Assembly: GCA_019925095.2 (NCBI GenBank)
Contig: CM034395.1
Coordinates: 13,919,213-13,983,212 of the forward strand
Source of the DNA: Dendrolimus kikuchii
Taxonomy: Eukaryota > Arthropoda > Insecta > Lepidoptera > Lasiocampidae
DNA: 64,000 bases
Direction of reading: 5' to 3'
The notes beneath the pieces are model-generated. The model was not told the origin of the DNA and ran no database searches. It worked only from the letters and a program-made list of their open reading frames with translations. Both the position numbers and the translations under genes were made by a program. Positions 24,661 through 37,095 of the stretch are shown piece by piece; within the stretch, counting starts at the first letter, position 1, and each line of letters opens with the position of its first letter.

Positions 24661-25581
24661 CAAAATATTTATTTTTTGCTTTTTAGTTTATAGTTAGGTT
24701 TGTTTTTGTTAATAAAAAAATTAGGGGATATAGACATTGAACTCTGTGTTAGAAATGTGCAGAATGGAATAAGCGCAAAAAATGGGACATAGAATTTTGT
24801 TTAGATGTCGAGGTGGTTCGTGCAGGCGACGCACGTGCGTCGTGGAGTCACGAGGCTTACGTGTTTCGCATAACAACATTACTAAGTTATAGCGGCCAGT
24901 CGCGCACGACACTTGGTAGTGGTACATCTTGTACTATTGTCATCTGAATAACTAACTTGCGGGTCCGGGCTACACGGTTCTCATTATTTTGGTACCGTAA
25001 CGGAGCTTCTCATACAATGCGACATATCCTATCACACGTTACTTTGCGTAATGGCTATTGGTGTGATTTCTTCTATGTTATATGTATAAAATGGGATTAT
25101 AGGTAACATGAATAAAAAAATAGTAGGAAATAAATTAACTTCCGCTTGGAGATCACACAGAAATTAATAAAAATGTTCTTTAATTGTTGATGAATACGTC
25201 TATTAATAAATCTTTTGAAGCTCTGATGATGTCTAACGGGTAATTTAAAGCCACAAAACGAATTAGTAAACCGCTTGACCAGAAAATTAGTGCTGAATTA
25301 GTGAATGTTGAAGCGATACACAAAGTTATAATCCGATGAAGTTGCCTTGTGACTGCGCCACTGTGCTTTAATTGCACTAACAAGCTACCGGTAGCAACTT
25401 CTGCATTTAATTATGACTCTATGACACTCGAAAAGACGAAACACTCAAGAGAATTGCTGCCACGTATTCACAACTAAGATATTTATTATAATAAAATTAT
25501 TATAACTGATAACTGTTTAGGATGCACGTTAAAAGAGTAAACAACGTTTGTAAAGAATTAGAAAAGAAAATTATGTAACAC

Positions 25582-26160
25582 TGTTACGAATTTGTATGTT
25601 GTAAATTCGAAAATGCCGTTGGAATTATCACAGTTTATTAGAAGTACACACATGTAATTCACAATTGTTACAAGTATAGCCGAATATAACAAAACCAAAA
25701 CGTAGGGCAGAAAATCGTTATCACGCATAAATCTGTGCAGGAACGGAGAAAGTATACAATTTCCTGTGGCCGTGCGGTCTATCGTAAGAGGCGCCAAAAC
25801 AACCCACAGCCTTCGGGCATTTGCCCCACTGAATGGCTACCACCCCTGGTCTAGAGTATGCCACCATGACAATATTGAGTTGTGTTTTGGCATTAATGAC
25901 CAGGTTCCAGTCTCCCTTAAGAGAGTAGCAGCGCATTTGTAGCATTTTTGATGTTGCGAATATCCATAGGCGATCGTAATCGCTTTCCATTAAGTGGGCC
26001 GTCTGCCTGTCTGCTGAACTCGTGCAAAAAATAAATCGCGCAAAGTTCGTCGTTTAGGATAGTCGCTTCTTAAGACCACTAGGTAACGCCTCGCTCGCGG
26101 TCAGAATACGACTGGCGCATTTCCCGATTGACCGACCCTCATCCATTTGTAAATTAGACA
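25582..26160 (+). repeat. LTR-like repeat, copy 2, split by a SINE
   Basis: The left part (tgttacgaatttgtatgttg, ccgttggaattatcacagtt, tattagaagtacacacatg) aligns with 16679-16780. The right part (gcgcaaagttcgtcgtttag, tgaccgaccctcatcc) aligns with about 16830-16960. The SINE-like copy at 25733-26030 sits between them. Confidence 0.4.
25733..26030 (+). repeat. SINE-like family B, full-length copy
   Basis: It runs from gtgcaggaacggagaaagta to gaactcgtgcaaaaaataaa. All blocks of the family are present with moderate divergence. It interrupts the LTR-like repeat. Confidence 0.8.
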
Positions 26161-27290
26161 TAGCCTCCTAGCAACATACCGCCCACTGGTTCTTTAAATC
26201 GTTAAATAGTAAGCTTAAAGGCTTCCAAGAATTCGCATGAAATACTAACAGAGAAAAGAAGGTTTTATGACGTCTTATGGCGGCGTGAACAAAGAGATTA
26301 CCGCGAAGAATAGATCACTCAAATTCAAAGGGGTAATAAGACACCTGCAAGGGATTAGTATCCGCTTGCAACAATACGCTCGTCAGATACAATCAAATCT
26401 GTACTTCGAGTATTTGAAAAATATAGGGACGACGGTCATTTTAACCCAATATGTAAGTACAAAAGCAAACTGTGATTGAAATCGCAATTTTCTATAGTAC
26501 ATAGAGAAGGTTGCGCAAGTCTTACTACCGCCTAAGTTATACTCCGTCAATATTTCATCTCATATCTAAAAGAAGTATCCTCTGATGTTGTCAACGTGAA
26601 CTATTTAGTCGTATGAGAAAACTTCAACAAGTGGGCGACAACCTGGCTTTCATCATCGAAAAATATTTTGAATGTAAGGTTTTCTTACTGTTTTTACTAA
26701 AATTGAAAGTTCATTCGTAAACTATTTCGAGGAGGATAGCAATACTTAAGTTATTTTTGGGATTCGATTCTGTTTTAGTGTTATTTTGCCGTTAATTTAA
26801 TTATCAAAAAGCTGTAAATATTTTAAAGTTATATCAGTAGTTTTGATTGGAAACTTTGATAATATAGTTTCTTAAGTCGTATCTGTGGGAAATTCTTTAA
26901 ACGTACCGGTACAACTTAGGTTTTTGGTAGAAATTATTTTCTAATTCGAGGTTTCTTTGCGAGTTATATAATATGAGGAACAGAGTCTATAATACTTTGA
27001 AATAGTAGGATATGAACAAACATTAATGAAATATTGAGATGGTCAAATTGGGTTTGATGAGACAAAATATAATATACCGAAGCCTACGCTATGACAAAGT
27101 TTGATGGTTTTAAATAAAAAAAAAACTATTTGGAAGACCTAACGATATGACAACACAAATGGAACTTGAATTAGCGCATTATATTATGAATTTTGAGTCC
27201 CAGTTTCTTATTTAATGCCAATTACTGAAATAAGGAGAATAGCTTATGAACTTCGAGAAAAATATATATTACCACATCGCTTTAATACGG

Positions 27291-27622
27291 AAAAAAAAAA
27301 AAATGCATTCCACTAAAAAAAAGTACCTAACCTAACCAAATCATAATTTGCAGTAAACCTGCGAAAAATCGAAATGTGTGCTGGGAATGAAGAAGGAAGA
27401 ATGTTAATGTACTTGTCCAATTTGAAAACCTGCCCGTAAAACTTCAAGTTAAAATTTTTGTTGCGATTCGTTTTGCCACTTGTCAGTTGCCATTCGTTTT
27501 TCCACTTGTCCGTTGAATTTTCACTTCTACTATGTGTCCCAGCACAAATTTCGATTTTTCGCAGGTTTACTGCAAAATGATTTGGTTAGGTTAGGTACAT
27601 TTTAATGAATGCATTTTTTATT
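27291..27622. mobile_element. foldback MITE with ~80-bp inverted arms
   Basis: The left arm 27303-27386 (atgcattccact, gtacctaacctaaccaaatc, gcagtaaacctgcgaaaaat, cgaaatgtgtgctggga) is repeated in inverse order at 27537-27614, with a few substitutions and short indels. The loop of about 150 bp has its own short repeats (ccacttgtc). No coding capacity. The family is not recognised. Confidence 0.8.
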
Positions 27623-27999
27623 TAAACATATTTTATTTTATCAAACAAAAAAATTGAATTCGATCCGGAATCAAAAAACGCATCCATAGTATACTCTAAA
27701 ATTATGCCGCCTCTCACCACGTCTAGTCTAAATTTATGTCGATCCTCCACGCGGCCGTAACGCTTTTTCGTGACAGAAAAATCCTAAAACCCCCCGTTTA
27801 CGTAGAAGTTTCACTTCAAAAATAGAAATGAAATATAATTATACATGTGACCGTTTTGATCGTAAAAGTATTGTATATATTATAGTGACAGTATTTTAGT
27901 GTTTAATATGATGTAATCTCTATATGATAACTTTTCTAAAGAGTTGTTCATAATGTTCTCATTGAGTTCTTATTCTAAGTACGAATTAGGATATAGGTA

Positions 28000-29790
28000 G
28001 TACGAATTAGAGAACGGGACGCCTTATTGATACCGAATGTACAATTTTTGAAAATTTTTAAAATTAAATATCATTTTATTTTATTTTATTATTATTTCAT
28101 TTTATATTAAAACTAATATTCAAAGATGTTTTACTTTGTTTAATTTTTTTTATGATAGTTTAATAACTAAAGATTCAGTGGAAGCAAAAGGTTTTTATTT
28201 ATTTCAATTACCTTAAATTTTTGTTTGTATCTTAAATATTTTTTTTGTCAAATTGCTACTTTTACAATATATAACTATGTCTATATCAACCATGAATACA
28301 TAAATGGCTGTGGTAATTATTAATAACCTAAATTAATTTTAAACCGTTTACGTGACATTTTTGAGCTAAAACCTATTCGTTGTGAATACACACACATACT
28401 AGTAGGTATTCGAAGAAATCCCCATTAATCAGTAACTAAGCCTCTCAGCATATCCTACACGTTAAAGCTTTTTGCACCGGTAACTTCACGAGCTTGGAAC
28501 AATGGGCTTGAGCAATTTGAATTTTCTCTTCAGTAAAAGCTGTTTTATTTTTCATATGTTCACTCTACACTATTATATGGATGTGCTCCTTTTTTGCTAT
28601 GTGGTTTCTATGTACTAACTATCTTTTATTTAATGAAATGTAGGTAATCTTAGTTCTGATTTAAAATTTTCCTTAAGTTTTCCCAACTGGCACACAGAGT
28701 TAAAGCAACTTTCAATATTGTGTCTAAGTTTCGCAGAATGGATGACCATTATAATATAGAGACAGGTAGACGTTTGTTTAATTAGATATTTTCTTTCATG
28801 CCAACTTTGAAATCCTTTAATAATCAGTTTTTATTGTGAAAGTAATCTATCTGTAATATGTCTCAACGGAATATAATTAAAGTTCATTGTCCTACCAAGA
28901 GTATTGTGGGGCTCCAATAACGTCGTAGCAAAGACGAGCGATACTTGATTCACCTTCAACAAGATTAATATTCCTGGCGAGTGATGGCCCCCAACAACAA
29001 TAGGTGTGTGCGTCCCTCACGGCGCATGCATTTTCGAATAATGCCCATATAATGTTTCGATGAAATTGGTTGTTAGATCGCGTGCCCACCTTTAGTAGCG
29101 CCCATGACTTTCTTGAATAAACTTTTATGTATCGCGCTCTTACATACATATTTCGGATTTCCTCTGTTATGTTAGTTCCCAATATAAATTCAGTGTGTAT
29201 GGTGTAATTTTATTATTTATTGTGTTATGTTTAATATTAATCGTTAACCTTAAAGTGTGAGTTTGATATTGCAATGACCTTTCTCAATATTTTTCCGTGT
29301 ATAGTGTATATATGTAGTGCGCGAGGGTTTTGTGTGAGTTAGGGTGGTTGATCTCAGCATTCGGAGGGAAACATGTTAAAGTTTTGCTCCCCGGCGGCAA
29401 GGCGGCGTGAACCGAATGCGGTTTGTAACATTTCAATTGTTTTGAAATTATATGTAGGTACTAGGTATATCACGATATAAACGTTTGGGTAAGCTAGGGA
29501 TTACCAAAACCATGGAAAACATAGTTGATACGATAGTAATATGCATTGAATAAATTTTAAGGCGTTTGCTAAATAAACAGTTTGTTTTTAAAATCAATGC
29601 TAAGCAGCGTTCTTGGTGAAACTATTTAGGTATGTGATATGTGTGTGCGACAATAATATTTTTAGTATTACGCCGAAATTAGTACAAACGCAAACTCTAC
29701 TTTTATTATTCATACTGACATAAATTTTAAAACGTTTTGTTTATTAGTTCCTTCTTAGTTAATCCAGTCTTGGTAATAAAGGGTTTATTA
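28000..29790. other. intronic AT-rich stretch without recognised genes
   Basis: The stretch lies in the first large intron of the PDZ gene. A 96-codon minus-strand open frame at 28892-29182 has no motif I recognise and no start context of note. Nothing else was seen. Confidence 0.4.
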
Positions 29791-29795
29791 TGAAA

Positions 29796-30092
29796 TCCGT
29801 ACTAATATTATAAAATATGCTAAAGTAAGTCTGTCTGTTACTCTTTGACGGAAAAACCACGATACCGAATTTGGTAGGTATAGATATAATAGTCTCAATA
29901 CTGAGAATTAACATCATATTAGGTTATTTTTTATTTGCGAATAGCGCACATATAAAAAAATATTGGGATAATCTGTGTGAATGCTACCTCTAAAAGTAAC
30001 ATGAAATCCACTTAACCCGGAAAATGATATAGCTTCCGCGGGGTAAATAAAGGTCAGAACTTTCCGCGGGTGAAGCCGAGGGGAAATTCATA
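29796..30092 (+). mobile_element. decayed non-autonomous Helitron
   Basis: The start A|TCCGTACTAATATTATAAAA and the motifs agtaagtctgtctgttact and ggaaaaaccacgatacc match the Helitrons at 10550 and 20680. The right side has tttccgcgggtgaagccgag but no CTAG end, so the 3' end is lost. It ends about 130 bp before a PDZ exon. Confidence 0.55.
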
Positions 30093-30224
30093 ATGACAAG
30101 ATTTATACTGGGTGTAAACACTCTGTACACAGTTTGTAGTTTCAAGGACGTATGACGGACGGTTTAGTACTTAATTATGAAATCTCATAATCATAAAACT
30201 AACATAGTCTGTGTGCGGTTTCAG

Positions 30225-30376
30225 GTAAATCCCGGGCGTAAAGCATCCCTGAGTGGAATACGTGAAGGAGACGTGATCTCATCAATTAACGGTCGGCCTA
30301 CACGCAGCATGAGCAATAATGATGCTCATGCTATGCTCAGATCGGCAGGACCTGTACTACGGCTGGGATTAAATGA
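30225..30376 (+). CDS. PDZ-domain protein, second PDZ exon
   Basis: This exon encodes VNPGRKASLSGIREGDVISS then INGRPTRSMSNNDAHAMLRS and AGPVLRLGLN plus two bases (GA). GIREGDVISSINGRPT is the beta-D to alpha-B core of a PDZ domain, and the NNDAHAMLRSA helix and VLRLGL strand complete it. Together with 13829-13924 it gives a PDZ domain at about residues 4-80. The acceptor is tgtgcggtttcag|gtaaat and the donor ga|gtaagt is a strong phase-2 site. If the donor is not used, GAG TAA ends the protein at once, giving a PDZ-only product of 83 aa. Confidence 0.85.
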
Positions 30377-30423
30377 GTAAGTTTTTATACATTCTAAATA
30401 GATCATCATCTCTTCTCATCCAG

Positions 30424-30533
30424 TCCTTGGCAGTCACTTTTCGGAGGCCATTGTCGCATCCTGCTGGAGGCGCCATACACTACGTTTGGCAAGACGCATT
30501 TAGCGCTCAAGGAGTCCTTTTCACCGGAAATCG
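30424..30533 (+). CDS. candidate extra exon of the PDZ gene
   Basis: After a 47-nt putative intron with a good pyrimidine tract (atcatctcttctcatccag), the phase-2 frame is open and reads DPWQSLFGGHCRILLEAPYT then TFGKTHLALKESFSPEIG. The local GC content is higher than in the surrounding intron. Ending at tcg|gtgcaa gives phase 1, exactly what the exon at 34939 needs. Against it, 47 nt is very short for an insect intron and gtgcaa is a weak donor; the better donor agg|gtagat eight bases later gives phase 0. A different exon in 30540-34930 could do the job instead. Confidence 0.4.
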
Positions 30534-31299
30534 GTGCAAATATAAGGGTAGATAGCATGAGATAGGTCTTGTTAAATTATAACGATACAATGTAATTTCT
30601 AAAGTAGGAAAATATGTGATTGGTTTTTTCTACATTTTCAAACATTCGTGGAAATTAGAAAGAAAAATGAAATAAATTCGTAGAACTTATAAACATTTAT
30701 TAATGATAAATAATTGGTTTTGAAGTAAATACATGGATTAATTGTGTAAGATGGGAATTTTTTTGTTACATGCTATTTTTTAGGCATACGTCCCTAATCT
30801 AACTATTATACTTTTTGTAATATACTTGAAACTTCTACATTAGATATATCTGCGAAGTTTTTTTTTTCAAAAACGATTTTGTTCCTATTTACGTGAAGGG
30901 TTCACATTATTGATAAGGACAAGGAATGCGGAACGATGCATGTGAACGTAGTCAAAGGGACAACTCAGTGCATCGAGAACGGACTAAAATAACAAACAGT
31001 CGTATCAGCAATTTCTCTTGTGCCGTTGGTACAACGTTATAGCTTGGACACAATTCGATCCCTCTTTGATATTTCACACGAAAATCGAGATGTGGACCAT
31101 CTGCAGATTAGTCTCGATGTACATTGAACCACTTTCCTCTGTATATGACGTTGCAAATGGATTTATCCGTACGCGTACACTAGTATCTTTTAGTAGTAGA
31201 TTTTGATGAAATATTAAGTTTTCCATTTGGGAAGATTATAATATCCAATTTTTTAAGTAAACTTTGGTTGACCTTCTCTTATCTATTATATTTCTTATT

Positions 31300-31345
31300 A
31301 ACCGCTGCCCGTGACTTCGTCAGCGCGGGACTAATATATATTTAA
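31300..31345 (-). repeat. Helitron 3'-end remnant
   Basis: The minus strand carries cccgcgctgacgaagtcacg followed by ggcagcgg, the GC hairpin style found near the 3' end of lepidopteran Helitrons. The terminal CTAG is lost. Confidence 0.4.
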
Positions 31346-31804
31346 AAGCCTTTCTTACACCTTCTATGAGTTAATGTAAAAATAATCAATCTACATATTA
31401 GAAGATAAATACATCCAATGGTCTTCTATAACCTGAACATATAACTTAATCTTATTATTAATTAATATATTAGTTTACCAAAAATTTGTATAGAGTTATA
31501 TTGGCAATTAAAGTATTACTAGCGCTGCTCACGCGACTTGCCTACGTAAAATTATTTAAATATTCAGGGAGAATTCCAGACAAGAAAATGAAGTAAGCCA
31601 TTTATTTCAGGGATGTAATATACAAGATAATTGTTATATCCAGTTTGAAGAAAAAGTGCATATTCTAGGCCGTGTATAAGGACCAAACAAATGAACATTT
31701 ATGTTATATATATGGCCAGCATTAGTATGAATAATCTTTCTCGCCATTGTATTGCAGTGAGCCAAGCAAAAGTGTAGGCAGGACTTTAATACTTCCATTT
31801 AGCA

Positions 31805-31975
31805 GTTGTTAGCATGAGTTGTGTTCCGGCATTAATCGCCAGGCTCCAGTCACCCTTTAGGGAGCAGCAGCGCATTTGTAGCACCTTTGGTGTTGCAAAT
31901 ATATATAGGCGATTGTAACCGCTTTCCAATAGGTGGGCTGTCTGCCTGTCTACTGAACTCATGCAATAAAAAATA
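31805..31975 (+). repeat. SINE-like family B, 5'-truncated copy
   Basis: It begins tagcatgagttgtgttccgg in mid-family and runs through ggtgttgcaaatatatatag to the gcaataaaaaa tail. It lies in an intron of the PDZ gene. Confidence 0.75.
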
Positions 31976-31999
31976 GTAAGAATACAATTTGATGATTTT

Positions 32000-34930
32000 G
32001 TATATATTTAACGAAAATGATTATTTTAGTTTTGGGCTAGAATCAGAAGAGTCATGTTTTGCTTGCAGTTTTCCAAAAACTTAATATATAATACATAATA
32101 TACTTATATTTTGTTCTAAATGAACAATAGTTGTAGGGTATTTATTGTTTTTATGCAATAATTGAGTGTGTCTGTAGAAAAAGTTAACTGTTTAATGAAA
32201 TTTGACTTTTCGAGTAGCTAAAAGAACTCAGTTACTGTTTAATAGTCAATAACCTAATTTGGCTGAGGCTATAAAGGTCCAGTTTTTACCTTTTTCTTAT
32301 GTTTAAACTTTATTTTAAAATTTTAATATTTATGAACATCGAATCCTGGCTGGTTCACCTAATCACGTAAAGCCATATTTAAAAACGAATAGAAAAGTTG
32401 ACTTTTGTCAGCTTACTAGAATCAAGTGCAAAAAGGAAACGGGACTTTTGAGCTAAAAAATGTAATGAATTGAGATATGGCTTAAAAAAAGCGCAAAATG
32501 GATAACATCAGCCCGAAATTTTATCGGGAAGACGATAAATCTTAAAAATAAGATCACCAATAAAACAAGTTGTCGTTTACCTTAATCTGTCATTATGAAT
32601 GAATTTCAACAATGAATAATATGAAAACACTCACACTTTACAATTAATATCAACATAATAAAAAAAACTTAAAATAACTATCGTCTTTTTATATTCTGTG
32701 TCCAAAAATGTATGAAAGCGTATCCGACTCCTTTGCAACAATACAAAAAAAATGAGACATTTCAATCGAAGTGGTAAATTGTTACAATAAGTCAATTTAA
32801 GTGAGTCTTGGAAGAAGTTCGAAGAGTACGTAGTTTTAATCTAAGTTTGTTTGTCTCCAGGGACAGGGAGATGTCACCTCGAAGAAGATCAATTGGGAAA
32901 AGCAATGAGTTGAAAAGTAAGTTTAATTTGATATTATACCTATACAAGTTACACAATGTTATTTGAACTATGCTAATGAATACGCACATGGAAGAAGAAT
33001 ACTTTTTCTTCCATGACGGTAGGTATACATAATATAAAAAATGGAATAGATTAGAAAATCTGCCAAGTGCGTGTCTGTCCACATTGTTGTGGACATCATC
33101 CATGAACATGTGTTGAACATCTACGTATTATTTTTTGGCCGAGAACTATCAACGACATTTTATCAAGTGTTGAAATGGAACACTTGTATTAACTATTGAT
33201 TTTAAGTTTTACATCAGTTTTAATAAAACAAATTATCTTATAGGTATTCAATCATAGGCACATTAACTTTTACTAATTATAATATAACATGAAATCTATA
33301 CATATCGTTCATAAGTCATAAGAAGTAACGATAAATTTATAGCGTCAAGCTATGTACTGTGCAATGGTTTTAGCTTAAATTATCTAGATTTAAGCTCAAG
33401 ACAGTTTTACAATATAAAACTCTCAGAGCTCTGGATCACGCAATGGTTTTAGATTAACATTATACTACAAAGCATTGTCTGATACAAATTATGGCGATTC
33501 AACAATAATTTCTAAATACGCGTGTCCGGCTGACAAAAAAAACTGTACCTTCCCACGATACACCAGGTTCTAAACGCTCAATATTGGTGGACATATACCT
33601 GCTTCTAAGTCACTTCTTCGAAATCCTATCGCTTTGGAGGAAAGAGATCCAGTATTGTTATATTACCTTTCACTTACAAATATATTAAATTTCATCTCCA
33701 AGGCTTTGACTATGTAACAAAGACAAACATTTAAAGTACATTTTACGTGTAATATGTTACTATGGTAGTATGGATTATATAGAATCAATGACCTAATAAA
33801 ATTAACAAATACAAAAATAAACTATCAAGTAATTAGTATTACTTATATTGTATTCTACGTACCTATAATCCCCCAAGAATACAAGTAGAATATTGAGTCT
33901 AAGGTCATTATTCAATTCAATTTAATTCAATTAATATTAATTAATAAATTAATTCAGGTCCATTAGTGATAACTTTTATAACAATTTACATTACAAACCC
34001 GAGATACTAATCGGCTTTTCACTGTGTAGTTGTGATTTTACAAACAAGTAATCTTCTTTTGAAAATCCCATCTATCATAGTTAGTAATTTCTTTGAAAAA
34101 ACTGTTCCATTTCACATTATTGTTTGAGCAAGTATTGCTATTATGTTACTTTGGAGTAAGCTAACTATTAATGAATAGGGAAACAATAAGTAATGCCTGT
34201 TGCAAGAACCGGAAAAACCATTAACTTAATTTAGATGTTAAGAGCAGAGAGCAACTTTTAATGGCTTCCGTTGTAACTAAGATTATCGGAATAATATTAC
34301 TACAATGTACATGCACTACTTAGATGAATGTTCTTATAATAGTCATTTTCAGTAGTTTAGTACTTTCTTAAGCTTTCGCGATCTGTACACGTCATTAAAA
34401 CACGTTTCAAATGTCAGTACTTGTTTAAGAAGTTAAAAAATATTTAAAACTAATTATTATCTAAACTGTTATGCAAGTTTAAAAATGAAACTAATTTCCG
34501 TAAATGATAGGTTTCTCTTGTTCCACCTCATCCACGTACAGATAAAATTTGACTAAAGCCGTAAGAAGTTAAGCGTGCACTTTCACTATATTTTGTAGCC
34601 TTATACGTACCTACGCCTCATTTTTCGAAAAGAAAAATACCATATTTAATTCTTCCACTATGCAATATTTCGTTTTATGTAGTTAGGAGAACGTATTACT
34701 TTATCGCACGTTTGCATATGCAGAATTGCAGAGCTCAATTGCGAAGGAAGACGCGACTTTATCACTTCTCCCCGTTTGCTTTAAAATGCAAGGCGGGCAC
34801 AAGATAGCAGCCTCTACACTTTACTTTGTACACATATTTTAAAGTGAAAAATCAAGATATGCTTCTTTTATTGAGTAACGTCGCGCGCTGTGAAAGATTT
34901 TAAAATTCACCTTTTTAATATATTTTATTT
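32000..34930. other. intronic stretch without recognised genes
   Basis: The stretch is AT-rich. A 105-codon minus-strand open frame at 32792-33109 shows no motif. I looked for an exon that would take phase 2 in and phase 1 out for the PDZ gene and saw none that is convincing. Confidence 0.4.
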
Positions 34931-34938
34931 ACTTGCAG

Positions 34939-35973
34939 GACCGTCTCAACTCATAGCTGAGGTACAGAACACTCGAGCTACACCTCAAGCTCCAGTTTAC
35001 GCAACTATTCGTCCATCCCCGTCTCCTATAAATCGACCTTCTTCATCTGCTATAAGGTCTTCATTAACATCTTTACCATCAGCACTTAATTCGACGCCGC
35101 TTGTTAAATCTGTCACAACTTCTGAAGAGCCATTGAGATTTCATCCGACAAATCCTTTTTATACAACTTTGCCTTCAAATTATTCGAGACTTCCTGTACC
35201 AAATGGAAGAACTTCATTAACGAGTTTAGATAAAAGCAAAATGAAAGATACTCTATTCAACGACTATAGCTCCGAATTGAAATCGCCCTCATTTATTTTA
35301 AAATCACAAGACTGCAATAGTAGCAGCAATCCGCCTTATTCCCATTTAAACCATAACAGATCTATTAATGGTTACGATTTCGAACAGCAAGAGTCCACAT
35401 CGAACGATAAAAGCGATGCCTATTCGTACAGTAACCGATTCAATCAATTTTACAATCAAAGTCTCCCAAAAGTCGGGAAAAATCCTTTTGAAGCGAAGCG
35501 GAACAGCGATCCGTTTGAAAAATATCTCCGGCAAGAGAGTAAAATAAATGGTCAAAGCGAACAGGAGAAACCAATACCAAACTCAATGAGTGATAATAAC
35601 TTTAAAATTAAAGAGGAAATTACAAAACGCTCAACTATAACCGAACACAAAATAAACGAAGTAGAAGAGGTAAAGACTATTAATAAAATATTGTTGAATG
35701 GCTGTGATGACATTAGGGAAACACGACGTGAGCATAAATTACGTTTAAGTTTGCCTGCTTATGAGAAAATTAATAACGTTTCTAATGAATGTACTCTATC
35801 TAAAAATGAATTTATAAGCACTATGAATAATAAATCACCTAGAAATGAACGTGTCCTAAGGACACCCACGCAAGATTACTCCAGTTCATCGATAGAGCAC
35901 AATCAAGAAAAACGAAACAATTCTATTTCCAAGACATTTCGATCTCCTCTGGACTGCTATCGTCATTCTCCAG
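34939..35973 (+). CDS. PDZ-domain protein, long disordered-region exon
   Basis: The 1,035-nt exon is open throughout and encodes about 344 aa, from GPSQLIAEVQNTRATPQAP to FRSPLDCYRHSPG. The product is rich in S, N, P, K and R without a folded domain, as expected for the linker or tail of an actin or Z-disc scaffold. Short recurring pieces include SPSPINRPSSS, NPFYTTLP, KNPFEAKRNSDPFEKY (an NPF/DPF pair that may bind EH or AP2-type domains) and acidic-basic stretches near the end. The acceptor is tatttacttgcag|gaccg, phase 1; the donor ccag|gtaagt is strong and phase 1. Codon use is AT-leaning like the rest of the gene. The coding nature is supported by length and sharp borders. Confidence 0.8.
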
Positions 35974-36470
35974 GTAAGTGAATTAAATATAGTCAGCAAG
36001 ATGCTCACTAATATTGACTGCATACTTTTGGATACTTCATATTACATAAATACAGACAATAATAGCATGATTTAGAAATGTTTAAGAAATTGTTGATATC
36101 TTGAGTTATGCGGACAACGACGAAAGGACAACGTTAATAATCAAATACTTCGTTTAGAAAGCTATTATATTAAACCCGTATATAAAATACGTAATTTTTT
36201 TATTAGTTTAGCCAAGTCTATAGGTACTTACATTATTTTCCATTCTGTTTTGTAATAAGAAAAACTACACATCCGTGTATAATAAATAAATTGTAACCTC
36301 GGATAGTCCAGGATTTAAGTACCTATTAGAATTACAGGTTTGTTACCCATCTCGCTACATTATAGCTTAGTGATTTTTTTTACGAAATGTACATTGTTGT
36401 ACGTGTACCGCATAAATATTAAAAACTAAAAATTTGGTTTTAATATTTTTTTATTTACTTAATTCAACAG

Positions 36471-36504
36471 GTAGTGAAACATTCGCTTCCAAAAAAAGGA
36501 AAAA
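36471..36504 (+). CDS. PDZ-domain protein, 34-nt microexon
   Basis: A long pyrimidine-rich acceptor (tttatttacttaattcaacag) precedes gt-agt-gaa-aca and the donor aaaa|gtatgt follows. In the phase set by the previous exon it encodes GSETFASKKRKK, a basic cluster that could act in nuclear import or actin binding. The phase-2 donor matches the terminal exon at 54807. If it is not spliced, the frame continues for 28 codons to a TGA at 36584. Confidence 0.6.
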
Positions 36505-36633
36505 GTATGTCGTCCATTCGTCAACTTATGAACAATTAAATATTAGTTTCTATTTTATACTACTTACTAAAGGTCTTGTGAGATGATTAATTTATTAATA
36601 TAATTTACGATTTTCACTTTGGATAATGTTGTA

Positions 36634-36639
36634 AATAAA
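36634..36639 (+). terminator. AATAAA, possible alternative poly(A) signal
   Basis: An AATAAA stands 48 bp after the TGA that ends the read-through form of the microexon. It would allow a short isoform ending in YVVHSSTYEQLN and a hydrophobic tail. In AT-rich DNA the hexamer also arises by chance. Confidence 0.3.
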
Positions 36640-37095
36640 AAATTAAAAAACTGTACAGTAAACCAACACCTTTCAGATTTCCGCCAATAACTCGATGTAA
36701 ACTAATCGTAACTTCAGGTGTAATAATTGTAAGTGAAGAATATCTCTAAGGATACACATAAAGAGGCATAGGGTGGGTCGTTAAAGAAGCTAAGCTCCGA
36801 TACGACAAGAATTTATACCGATTACTTTCTCCGTCACGTTTCCCATGTGCAAACTTCATAAAATGTCCTACGTGTTAGATAATATATTGTGTGCATTGTG
36901 CCTTAATTTATTTGAGTTCGCAGGAGGAAGTTATGTACATGTGATGGGTTTAATTTTAGGTTGTTTATGGGAAAACTTTTTGATGGTGTTTATTTTACAA
37001 GTTTGTATATTTATTGAATTTTTCCAAAGTAAATTTGCTAATTCATAAAAATCTGTTCAGTGAAGAGACTATTAACAAACTATCATATACGTAAA

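Noticed and set aside
28892..29182. Minus-strand open frame of 96 codons
   Set aside because: No motif, no splice context, not supported by composition; could be an unknown repeat but there is no evidence.
32792..33109. Minus-strand open frame of 105 codons
   Set aside because: Composition follows the AT-rich background (L, F, Y, S, N); no motif.
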